The notes beneath the pieces are model-generated. The model saw only the letters and a program-made list of their open reading frames with translations, had not been told where the DNA came from and made no database searches. The position numbers and the translations under genes are program-made. DNA of 64,000 nt from contig JAKSLA010000001.1 in the NCBI GenBank assembly GCA_024401455.1, forward strand, positions 1-64,000, in the 5' to 3' direction. Of this stretch, positions 55,970-64,000 are shown one piece after another (the first letter of the stretch is position 1; every line of letters begins with the position of its first letter). Origin of the DNA: Paludibacteraceae bacterium (lineage in GTDB: Bacteria; Bacteroidota; Bacteroidia; Bacteroidales; Paludibacteraceae).

Positions 55970-58900
55970 ATGAGAAACAAGCATTATCTCAGTTCGATTC
56001 ATTTGTCCCAAGGACAAAAGACAGCAAAAAAAAGTTTCGTTAAGCTTTCAACATTGTTTGTCTCAACATTGATGTCCCTCTTCTCTGTAGGAGCAGAGGC
56101 ACAAACAGTATCCGTTGACGGAAATTCAAACGTATCTGTATTTTCCAAAGACTATGATGACTGTTCGACCATCCTCGAGGTTTCATTGTCACCATCCAAC
56201 GAATACTATTTCGAGTTTGTCATCAAAGAAAACGGCGTGAAATTAAGTTCGAGCGACGTTTCTCTATTAGGCGACGCTTCAACATTCCGATTCAACGAAA
56301 ACAACAATATCGTATTCAATTCCGGAGCCTATAGTGGTCCTTCGACTTTCTATCTGAACACCAGAAACGGAAAGCCTTACCAATTCTCATCTGAGGCACC
56401 GTCTTTAAGCGAGGCATTCTTAAAAATCGACGGAAAAACAACTCTTTCCGAAGGTGAGAGCGTGACGTTGAAGGGAATTGCATGTCCAACTTCCACCTCA
56501 TACACCTACCAATGGTATGAGAACGACAAGGCAATTGCAGGAGCGACTGACGCCGACCTTGCCAACCATACGCCAGAGACGCCATACTCTACCTTTAAAT
56601 TAGAAATGAAGGAGGATGGCACTCTTGTGAAAAGTGCGACCACCAAAATTCGCACATTAGGTACCAAGCAAAGATTCAGCATCACCCCATGGTATGGGCT
56701 CGGCACCTACAAAGTAACGGAATTAGCAGGCTACTGCAATACCGTCTATATGGTTGAGATGACATTCAACGGCAACGACCCTCAATTCACCATCAACGAT
56801 ATGAGATTGATCCTCGGTCCTAGCGACATTGACAACAACACATCCTTTTCAATGGCAGAGCAGAAGGGCGACACCGGCATTTCTGGTTGGAGAATCACGA
56901 ACAAAGATGTGAACGGGAAAAGTGCAACCTTCTATATCGATGCAAGAACCACTCCTATAAGTTTGGTGGATAACATTGAAGACAAAGAATTTATCGCATC
57001 TTCCATCACTCAGACCAAAGGTTCGAACCAGATAGAAAGAGGAGAGGCAACGTCATTCAGTGCGGACGTTTGTGCAAACTCTTCTTCTGCAATCACTTAC
57101 CAATGGCAAAGCAGTACAGACAACGGTAAGACTTGGGAGGACATCGAAGGGGCTACAAATAGCACATTGGAGGATTTCGTAGCAACAATAGATAGCACGA
57201 ACATCAGAATCGTTGCCACAAGTGGTAGCATTTCCAGCAATTCCAACTCCATTCTATTGTACTTTGAGCCTTCTAAAATCATCACTGAAATAGAATATGC
57301 TCAAAAAATCAACGACGTTGAATATGAGATTCCTTTCCACGATTCTGTCAAGTTGACGATTCTCACAGAACGAATCAAGGATCCCGTATTCTCTGTTCAG
57401 GTAAAAGATTTCTCTTCCTCAACATGGAGAGACACCGTATTGGGAACTGGCGACATTTGGACATTCGAGCCTAAAGAAAACTTTGTTTACAAAGTTCAAG
57501 CAACAGGTATTCTCAACACGACAAATGAGATAGGCACTATTTCCAGTGAATTCATCATTCGCGTCATCCACCGTTGCGACGAGAGCGCAACTACCGACAC
57601 TTTGTGGTTTGACGACTTCGGCCACTTTGGCGATGCGAACACTTACATCACTAAAGATGTGGATGGTGTCGAGCAAACTCACACTACATCCATCACGGAC
57701 GAAGGCGGCAACGAGTGCGAAATCAGCAACTACATGGCCGCAGACCCTAACTTCTTCGTCAAACGACACGAATTCGCCTCTTTGAACCCTCTATTCGGTC
57801 CTTTCGGCGGCGATTGCGGCGCGGACAATTACAAACACTATGCTTGTTGGGAAGGTTGTAATGGTATTCGTGTTGAAGATGGATACTACGCCATCTTGAC
57901 CAATCCGAACATCAGTAACTGCGGTATGTCAGACCGCGACTATTGGGACGGAGTTGACCACACCGGCAACAAAAACGGTGGTATGCTTTTCGTAAACTGT
58001 AGCGATGACAGTAAGAACACCATCATCTACGAACGCGAACTTACGCTAAGTAATGATTGCGACAACGTACAACTTTTGTTCTCTGCATATATCAGTAATG
58101 CATCTATCAAAGAGGGACAAAAACCGGTAAACGTTCGTTTGGATATCCGAGACGAGGACTCTACGCTTGTTCACTCCGTTGCTTCTGGAGATGTAATGCC
58201 TCGCAACTCGGGCGAGAGATGGTCGAACATGACCTTCCAATTCAAGTCAACCGGTAAGAAAAAGTACATCATCCAATTGACTAACAACAATGAAGGTGGT
58301 TCGGAGAACTATGGTAACGATATCTTGTTGGACGACATCTCCATCACCATCTGCTATCCTAACGTAAACCTCATCACCGACCTCGCGAACAAATCAAAGG
58401 ATACGGTTGAGACTTGCCAATTGGACACGACGATCAACTTGTACGCATTCAACGAGAATGGAATCGAGAATTACATCGACGAGCCAGTTTACCTCTTCCA
58501 ATACAAGAAGGTTGACGAACTTGGCACTCAATGGAAAGATATCGAGACTGTGGGCGAAGGCATTCACTTCTCAAGCGAAGACCACACAAGCATCAAGTTG
58601 GACAGCACTGACAATCGTTTCTTCGGCACAACAAAATTCAGAGCTATCGTTGCTTCCAGCAAGGAGATTTTGACTGATGTCATTCAAGAAGAAAACGAAA
58701 ACGGCCGCATCATCACACCCGTTGACTGTGACCACGTTTATGCAATAGACTCTGCATTCGTCATAATTTTCCATTACAGCGGTCCTATGGGCCCTGCAAT
58801 CGATACGGCTGGTTGTATTGGCGAGACCATGACCATTAAGGGTTTTGCGTCAGACAAGCCTGAATTCAAATGGGTAGATGCAGAGACAGACACGCTTATC

Positions 58901-61900
58901 TCTGAAAACAGCAAAGAGTTGACATTCCTCATCGACGGCAAGAAAGATGACTACTACTTCTGGTTTGTCGGCACAGAAAAGATGGGTTGTACAGACACTC
59001 AAAAAGTTCATGTCAGAAAGAAGGAGTTCGTCTGGTTTGATGCTCCAGAGGAGTTCATCGTCTGTGAATTCGATTCGGCATTGTCATTGACTAATGTCGT
59101 TCTTAAGAATTCAACCGCTACTCCTTCATTCACTTGGGAGTTGAACGGTACTGTCGATACAGAGCAAACCAGCAGCAAATTCAAAATCCCAGCCTCAGCG
59201 CCTTTGCAAGGAACCATCAAAGTGACGGGTTCTGCCGATGGCTTCTGTGATTCGACAAGAACAATCAAGTATATCATCCACCAAAAGTACAGTTTGGCAT
59301 TGGACACAGATGTTGAAGACGATATGTTATGCTTCAACTCCAACAACAACAAAATCACATTGACGGCAGTTGTTAGTCCGGCTACGGCTTTGCCAAGCAA
59401 GTTCTATTGGTACAACAACGGTGTATATGTAGGAGAAAGCAGCGAACCAACTTATAAAATCGAGATCACTGAGAACGGCAAGTATAAGTTCATAGTGAAA
59501 TCGACAGATGACGTCTGCTACAAAGACTCAGCCGATGGACCAGTGGACACCGACACCATCTCGGCCAGCCGAACACTTGACATGACCATTACTACAAGTC
59601 CTGAAAACGCCATCATCTGCGAGGGCGAGAGCATTGCTGTCAACCTTGAAATTGGCAACGCATTGGACGACAAGGTGGTCACTTGGGAATCAGAAGATTT
59701 GGAAGGCGGCAAGACCACAACTACGACGGCAACCTTCAAGAGCGGCATTACATTAACACCAACCAAGAGCACAAAATTCACAGACAAACGAGTTTTGAAA
59801 GTTTCTGTCGTTGATGATATATGTAACAAGCCTATCACCGCCGACGTCAACTACGAGGTTCATAACAACATTGAATTGAGCATTGACCCTATCAACACAT
59901 TCTGCTTGAGCGACGGCGACAAGATAGCACTCAACGCAACTGTAGCGGCCGGAGAGCCTACAAAATATGTTTGGTTGGAAGGTTCAACGAGATTGGACTC
60001 AACCGACACAAACAAGGCAAACTTGACCATCAAGGAGGGCACTAACAAATACTCAGTAATCGCCAGCGACGGTGTCTGCGAGAATAAAACTTCTGAAGTG
60101 ATGACGACAGAGGCTCGCTTGCCAATCTCTATCGACATTGAGCCAAAGGATTCTGTATTCTGCGAAGGCACAACCATCACCTTCCGTGCTACGGTAAAGA
60201 ACGCTTTGGACAAGATCAATGTGCCAGTTCTTTGGAGCGGAGATGACCTTGCCAAGGATTCAACTATCAAGGGCGAGAATTGCCAATTGGCAATCAAGCC
60301 TGTAAAGAGCAACAAAACGACAGAAAAGCGTTCGATCACCATCAGCACAGCCGATGATGTTTGTAGTGCAAGCGCACCAGTAAAGGCAACGACAGAATAC
60401 ACCATCCACAACAAGATGGATATTGCTATTCTTGCCGACAGAACAGACGGTCTCTTCTGTTTGACAAACGAAGAAGACAACAACATCAACTTGAAGGTTG
60501 ATGTCAAAGCAGGTGAACCTACAAAGTACAATTGGTATAAAGACGATCAGGCATTAGGTTCATCAACGAAGAAAGACACGACACTTGCAATCGGCGTAGG
60601 AACGAACCAATACAAAGTCATCGCAAGCGACGGCGTTTGTGCGGACACCAACTCTGTTGTAGTGCCTATCAAGGCAAGACACCAATTGGGATTGGATTTG
60701 AATCCTAAAAACGAAAACATCTGTGAGGGCGAGAGCATAAAACTCATAGCAACCGTAACCGACCCATTGAATGAGGCAACAACAATCCTTTGGGAAGGCG
60801 ATGACATTGCTGTTGGTTCCAAGACCATCGGAAGTCCTTCTTCTTATACAGTCAAGACGACAAAGAGTGGAAAGACAATGCAAACTGCCTACGCAACTAT
60901 CAAAGCAAACGATGCTGTTTGTCAACGCGATACGGTAGTTTCGGTCAACTACAATGTCTATATGAAGGTGAACATCGAATTGCTTTCTAACATTCCAAAC
61001 AGCAAGATTTGTATGAATAACCCTTCAAACAGTGTGGCAACCTTGACAATCAATGTGAAGAAGGGTAATCCGAACCAATTCATCTGGAATGATGGAAGCA
61101 TCGGAACCAGAAAAGACACGGTAAGAACGATCTCTTTGGAGGAAGGAACCAACACGTTCTCGGTAAGAGCAACGGATGATGTCTGCAACAAGATTGACGT
61201 TTCCGAGGCAACCGCCAACAACTCCATCGAAACAAGAGAGCCTGTTCAAGTTGACTTGTTCTTGGATCACAGTTTAGTCTGCATTGGCAACAAGATTAAG
61301 GCAACCGCCGATATCCGCAACACCCATCCAAGCTCTTCATCAATCATCCAATGGTCTAACGGAAATAGTAAAAGCAATGCTGCCAACGGACAATACTCGG
61401 AGACATACAAGCCATCCGTTGGTTCTCAAAGCATCTACGTCAACGTAGCAGATGCCAACTCAAGCATTTGCCCAGCCACAGAGGTCTCTGCAGTCATCTC
61501 TGCTCAAGATTCTCTCCGCTTGTACATCTCTCCAGACAAAGCAACTCTTTGTCAAAGAGAGGATACTGCTCAATACGTCAAGTTGACGGTAGGCATCAAA
61601 TCTGGTTGGCCAAGTACAGTCATTTGGTCAACAGGGGATACGACAAGAATCGACACGACCAACACGACTCATATTCTTGTGGCTCCTCACGAGGACGTTA
61701 CCTACTGGGCTTATGGAACAGACGATGTCTGTAAAAATTCTGACAAGATCTACACCAAGGAGATCAAGGTTTCCAACAAACTAAAAGTTGAGTTGGAGAT
61801 TGAAAAGCCAGAATTCCAAATGGGCGAAGAGGTTGTCTTGAAAGCAATCCTATCCAACAACGAATACAATTCAATCCGCTGGTATAACACAGAGACTGGC

Positions 61901-62299
61901 GAATTGTTAGGTGAAACATCCGACAATGAGTTCCGCTATCAACTTGACGAAGATACTTACGGAACCTTTAAGCTTGGCGTCGTCGTTGACAACATGTACT
62001 GTGGCGACATCGAATCCGGAAAGAGAAAGATTACGGTGGCCGACTACACGGTTATCCCTAATATCATCACTCCTTACAATGACAACGGAAAGAACGATGT
62101 ATTCATGGGACCAAAGGACGGCAAACCAGGTTACCGCGTCGAGATCTACAACCGTTACCAACAAATGGTATTTGAAGGTGACAATGGTTGGGATGGCATC
62201 TACAGAGGTCATTTGGCAGAGCCTGGCACCTACTTCTACAGAATATTCATGAAGGACGGACGCGTATTCAAGGGTACACTTGAAGTTGCTAAATTCTAA
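55970..62299 (+). CDS. Giant surface protein with Ig-like module array and T9SS type B (CHU_C) sorting domain
   Basis: 2109 residues. A long signal peptide (to about 45, GAEAQT). Two Ig-like domains (about 150-220 and 345-425), then a Cys-rich jelly-roll-like domain (about 535-805). Residues about 1110-1950 are nine Ig-like modules of about 93 residues that alternate between two types (see findings), most ending in DDVC or SDGVC. Residues about 2025-2109 are the gliding/T9SS type B domain (VIPNIITPYNDNGKNDVF, then GTYFYRIFMKDGRVFKGTLEVAKF). It should be exported through Sec and T9SS and displayed on the surface as an adhesin. No PKD-type calcium motif is evident. It leads a triad with an OmpA/PD40 protein and a PorP/SprF protein. 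Confidence 0.88.
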   Translation: MRNKHYLSSIHLSQGQKTAKKSFVKLSTLFVSTLMSLFSVGAEAQTVSVDGNSNVSVFSKDYDDCSTILEVSLSPSNEYYFEFVIKENGVKLSSSDVSLLGDASTFRFNENNNIVFNSGAYSGPSTFYLNTRNGKPYQFSSEAPSLSEAFLKIDGKTTLSEGESVTLKGIACPTSTSYTYQWYENDKAIAGATDADLANHTPETPYSTFKLEMKEDGTLVKSATTKIRTLGTKQRFSITPWYGLGTYKVTELAGYCNTVYMVEMTFNGNDPQFTINDMRLILGPSDIDNNTSFSMAEQKGDTGISGWRITNKDVNGKSATFYIDARTTPISLVDNIEDKEFIASSITQTKGSNQIERGEATSFSADVCANSSSAITYQWQSSTDNGKTWEDIEGATNSTLEDFVATIDSTNIRIVATSGSISSNSNSILLYFEPSKIITEIEYAQKINDVEYEIPFHDSVKLTILTERIKDPVFSVQVKDFSSSTWRDTVLGTGDIWTFEPKENFVYKVQATGILNTTNEIGTISSEFIIRVIHRCDESATTDTLWFDDFGHFGDANTYITKDVDGVEQTHTTSITDEGGNECEISNYMAADPNFFVKRHEFASLNPLFGPFGGDCGADNYKHYACWEGCNGIRVEDGYYAILTNPNISNCGMSDRDYWDGVDHTGNKNGGMLFVNCSDDSKNTIIYERELTLSNDCDNVQLLFSAYISNASIKEGQKPVNVRLDIRDEDSTLVHSVASGDVMPRNSGERWSNMTFQFKSTGKKKYIIQLTNNNEGGSENYGNDILLDDISITICYPNVNLITDLANKSKDTVETCQLDTTINLYAFNENGIENYIDEPVYLFQYKKVDELGTQWKDIETVGEGIHFSSEDHTSIKLDSTDNRFFGTTKFRAIVASSKEILTDVIQEENENGRIITPVDCDHVYAIDSAFVIIFHYSGPMGPAIDTAGCIGETMTIKGFASDKPEFKWVDAETDTLISENSKELTFLIDGKKDDYYFWFVGTEKMGCTDTQKVHVRKKEFVWFDAPEEFIVCEFDSALSLTNVVLKNSTATPSFTWELNGTVDTEQTSSKFKIPASAPLQGTIKVTGSADGFCDSTRTIKYIIHQKYSLALDTDVEDDMLCFNSNNNKITLTAVVSPATALPSKFYWYNNGVYVGESSEPTYKIEITENGKYKFIVKSTDDVCYKDSADGPVDTDTISASRTLDMTITTSPENAIICEGESIAVNLEIGNALDDKVVTWESEDLEGGKTTTTTATFKSGITLTPTKSTKFTDKRVLKVSVVDDICNKPITADVNYEVHNNIELSIDPINTFCLSDGDKIALNATVAAGEPTKYVWLEGSTRLDSTDTNKANLTIKEGTNKYSVIASDGVCENKTSEVMTTEARLPISIDIEPKDSVFCEGTTITFRATVKNALDKINVPVLWSGDDLAKDSTIKGENCQLAIKPVKSNKTTEKRSITISTADDVCSASAPVKATTEYTIHNKMDIAILADRTDGLFCLTNEEDNNINLKVDVKAGEPTKYNWYKDDQALGSSTKKDTTLAIGVGTNQYKVIASDGVCADTNSVVVPIKARHQLGLDLNPKNENICEGESIKLIATVTDPLNEATTILWEGDDIAVGSKTIGSPSSYTVKTTKSGKTMQTAYATIKANDAVCQRDTVVSVNYNVYMKVNIELLSNIPNSKICMNNPSNSVATLTINVKKGNPNQFIWNDGSIGTRKDTVRTISLEEGTNTFSVRATDDVCNKIDVSEATANNSIETREPVQVDLFLDHSLVCIGNKIKATADIRNTHPSSSSIIQWSNGNSKSNAANGQYSETYKPSVGSQSIYVNVADANSSICPATEVSAVISAQDSLRLYISPDKATLCQREDTAQYVKLTVGIKSGWPSTVIWSTGDTTRIDTTNTTHILVAPHEDVTYWAYGTDDVCKNSDKIYTKEIKVSNKLKVELEIEKPEFQMGEEVVLKAILSNNEYNSIRWYNTETGELLGETSDNEFRYQLDEDTYGTFKLGVVVDNMYCGDIESGKRKITVADYTVIPNIITPYNDNGKNDVFMGPKDGKPGYRVEIYNRYQQMVFEGDNGWDGIYRGHLAEPGTYFYRIFMKDGRVFKGTLEVAKF

Positions 62300-62334
62300 G
62301 AAAGTAAAAAAGAATCCATGTAAATAAAAAGCAC

Positions 62335-63627
62335 ATGAGAAAGTTAATTTATATCGTGATGATGATAGCACTGGTACACAATATCAGTGCCGCCGAAGAC
62401 AAATTCAGCGAAGGAAAGTACGAGTTCATATCATCCAACAAGAACACAAAGGCAGAAGAGTGCCCGATGTCCCCTTACATGAAGGGCTCAACCGTATTCT
62501 TCAGAAACGATACTGCCTACATGTTTTATCCGAGAATGGATTTGGAGTTGGACACTCCTATCGTCTGCCACGAATTGATGGGTTTAGAGATTCAAGGCAC
62601 ATTCGCATACGACAAGAACGCGAACAAGATCTATTTCTCAAAAAATGACGGAGCCGGCAATGCCGAGTTGTATGAGGCGAGTTATATGGGTGAGAGATGG
62701 ACGGATATAAAGAAATTGAAAATAAAGGGTGTAATGCCAAGCAAAGCAGTCATCAAAGGTTCATCACTTGCTGCCGGCCGTTGGAACCATACGGTAAAAG
62801 GAACAACTGGTTTCTTCAACCCATCGTTAGGAAGAGGCGGTAGAAGAATCTACTTCTCAGGTACGTTCTTAGCAGGAAAAGGAAACAGAGACCTTTGGTA
62901 CATCGACTATGACGGAGACGATTTATGGAGCCGTCCGAAAAGCATCGGTGACTCCATCAACACGGCAGGCAAAGAGGATTTTGCTTATGTGGTAGGTGAT
63001 ACTGCCCTCTACTTCGCATCAACAAGAGAAGGCGGTTTTGGTGACATGGACATCTGGGTTTCCCACAAAGGACGCAAAGATACAACTTGGGGGGCACCTG
63101 TAAACTTAGGAGACCACATCAACTCATCAGCGGCCGACTATAACGTGGCCTTCAACAAGGTATCAGCATACTTCATCTCCAACAGAGCAAGCGGCAAAGG
63201 CAAAGCCGACATTTACCGTCCTATTTGGATTAACCCTGCAAGAGAGAAGGAGTTGATGGCTCACAGCACGTTAGAGGAGCCTAAGGGATTCAATTGGGTG
63301 CTCTTCTTCTTCGACTTCAACATGACATCCATGAAGCCTGAATACGAGGCTCAATTGGACGAGTTGCTTTCTGCCATGAAGGAGTTCCCCGACGGAAAAT
63401 TCGAGATCAGCGGACATACCGACTCCCGTGGTTCTGCCGAGTACAACTTGAAACTTTCACAAAAACGTGCAGAGTACATCAAAGACCTGTTGGTTAAGAA
63501 AGGCATAGACCCATCAAACTTAGTTGCCGTAGGCCGTGGTATGACGGAGCCTGTTATTCCTGATGCTCAAGAAGAGGCTGAGCACGAGCAGAACAGACGT
63601 GTGGACATCAAGATTATTAACGAATAA
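62335..63627 (+). CDS. OmpA-family protein with PD40-like propeller domain
   Basis: 430 residues. Signal peptide 1-19 (NISAAED). A central beta-propeller-like region carries PD40-type blades (KGNRDLWYIDYDGDDLW, TREGGFGDMDIWVSHKGR, ASGKGKADIYRPIWI). The C-terminal OmpA domain (about 320-430) has FFFDFNMTSMKPEYEAQLDELL and ISGHTDSRGSAEYNLKLSQKRAEYIKDLLVKKGI, which bind peptidoglycan. This layout resembles PorE/PG1058-like T9SS components without the TPR part, so it may anchor the T9SS or the adhesin to the wall. It starts 35 bases after the adhesin stop. Confidence 0.9.
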   Translation: MRKLIYIVMMIALVHNISAAEDKFSEGKYEFISSNKNTKAEECPMSPYMKGSTVFFRNDTAYMFYPRMDLELDTPIVCHELMGLEIQGTFAYDKNANKIYFSKNDGAGNAELYEASYMGERWTDIKKLKIKGVMPSKAVIKGSSLAAGRWNHTVKGTTGFFNPSLGRGGRRIYFSGTFLAGKGNRDLWYIDYDGDDLWSRPKSIGDSINTAGKEDFAYVVGDTALYFASTREGGFGDMDIWVSHKGRKDTTWGAPVNLGDHINSSAADYNVAFNKVSAYFISNRASGKGKADIYRPIWINPAREKELMAHSTLEEPKGFNWVLFFFDFNMTSMKPEYEAQLDELLSAMKEFPDGKFEISGHTDSRGSAEYNLKLSQKRAEYIKDLLVKKGIDPSNLVAVGRGMTEPVIPDAQEEAEHEQNRRVDIKIINE

Positions 63628-63644
63628 TTAGAGGAGACTGCATA

Positions 63645-64000
63645 ATGAAAAAAGTATTGGCACTCATTTGCCTAATGATGACTGGTGTTGCCGCTCAAGC
63701 GCAACAAGATTTGCTTTTGTCTCAACAATTCTATTCCCGTATCAACAAAAACCCTGCGGGAACTGGTAACGTACCCGACTACGATTTCTTCTTGTTGGGC
63801 CACTACCAATATATCGATGTAAAAGATGCTCCTAAGTCGCTCGTATTCAATGCTCAAACATTTATGGAGCAATACAACTCCGGAGTCGGCTTCTCTTTGT
63901 CGTATGACAATATGGGTGTTGCCAAAAGCACTACAAATGCAAAACTCGTTTACGCCTACAGCATGAAATTGAACGAGACGGCCCTACTCTCTTTCGGTTT
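63645..64000 (+). CDS. PorP/SprF-family type IX secretion membrane protein (partial, 3' end outside window)
   Basis: ATG 63645, 17 bases after the OmpA gene, is open to the window end (118 codons). Translation begins MKKVLALICLMMTGVAAQAQ, a signal peptide, followed by QQDLLLSQQFYSRINKNPAG, the PorP/SprF family start, and barrel-like strands. In Flavobacterium SprF is needed for export or attachment of the adhesin SprB, and such genes often accompany type B cargo. The same role is likely here. Confidence 0.88.
   Translation, partial: MKKVLALICLMMTGVAAQAQQDLLLSQQFYSRINKNPAGTGNVPDYDFFLLGHYQYIDVKDAPKSLVFNAQTFMEQYNSGVGFSLSYDNMGVAKSTTNAKLVYAYSMKLNETALLSFG

Overview
The window looks like a chromosome segment from an uncultured or unplaced member of the order Bacteroidales (phylum Bacteroidota), probably from a gut or similar fibre-rich habitat. 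Evidence: TonB-dependent receptors with a CarboxypepD_reg-like N-terminus, type IX secretion (T9SS) sorting domains of both type A and type B, PorD, PorP/SprF, the Bacteroidota form of RNA polymerase omega, SufBCD, two mannanases, a BspA-type leucine-rich repeat protein, and promoters of the Bacteroidota type (-7 box TAnnTTTG, in the best cases with TTTG 19-20 bases upstream). I cannot assign a genus. I recognised no tRNA, rRNA or CRISPR array.

Layout. 1-0.3 kb: relic of an IS5-type element and a terminator. 0.3-2.9 kb (minus): operon ddl, mrp, rhodanese-like lipoprotein. 3.1-10.5 kb (minus): GH5_8 mannanase lipoprotein, arginase-like pseudoenzyme, recN, porD, coaBC, rpoZ, bamD, a conserved Bacteroidota envelope/housekeeping neighbourhood. 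10.8-15.4 kb: DUF5606 protein, a DEDD exonuclease, a PagL-like lipid A deacylase, and a ParE/GyrB-type topoisomerase subunit. 15.5-20.9 kb (minus): sufBCD and cstA, with a structured 3' RNA after cstA. 21.2-28 kb (plus): two rhomboid proteases and a membrane EEP-family phosphatase/nuclease, then argH, rsfS, ftsH. 28.2-35.2 kb: an outer-membrane beta-barrel receptor, an AT-rich YD-like repeat protein, then (minus) an MFS exporter, a nitroreductase lipoprotein, an FMN reductase and RNase HI. 35.4-39.2 kb: gyrB and class I fumarase.

39.3-48 kb is a mannan or manno-oligosaccharide utilisation region: a GH26 enzyme with two carbohydrate-binding domains and a T9SS tag, a small lipoprotein, a DUF4380 aldose-epimerase-like protein, a TonB-dependent receptor without a SusD partner, a FucP-family sugar permease and a ROK hexokinase. 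The order suggests extracellular cleavage, outer-membrane uptake, anomer handling, inner-membrane transport and phosphorylation. The GH5_8 lipoprotein at 3.1 kb could act on the same polymer.

48-51.7 kb is the accessory part: a 5'-truncated Rpn-family nuclease gene embedded in GC-rich non-coding repeats, a BRCT plus leucine-rich-repeat fusion protein, and an internally deleted IS5-type element related to the relic at the left edge. purL follows (51.9-55.6 kb). 55.7-64 kb holds a T9SS surface-protein triad: a 2109-residue type B adhesin with alternating Ig-like modules, an OmpA/PD40 protein, and a PorP/SprF-family protein cut by the window end.

Most interesting points: the BRCT-LRR fusion, the alternating-module adhesin and its partners, the deleted IS pair, the structured RNA downstream of cstA, and the arginase-like protein that has lost its metal ligands.
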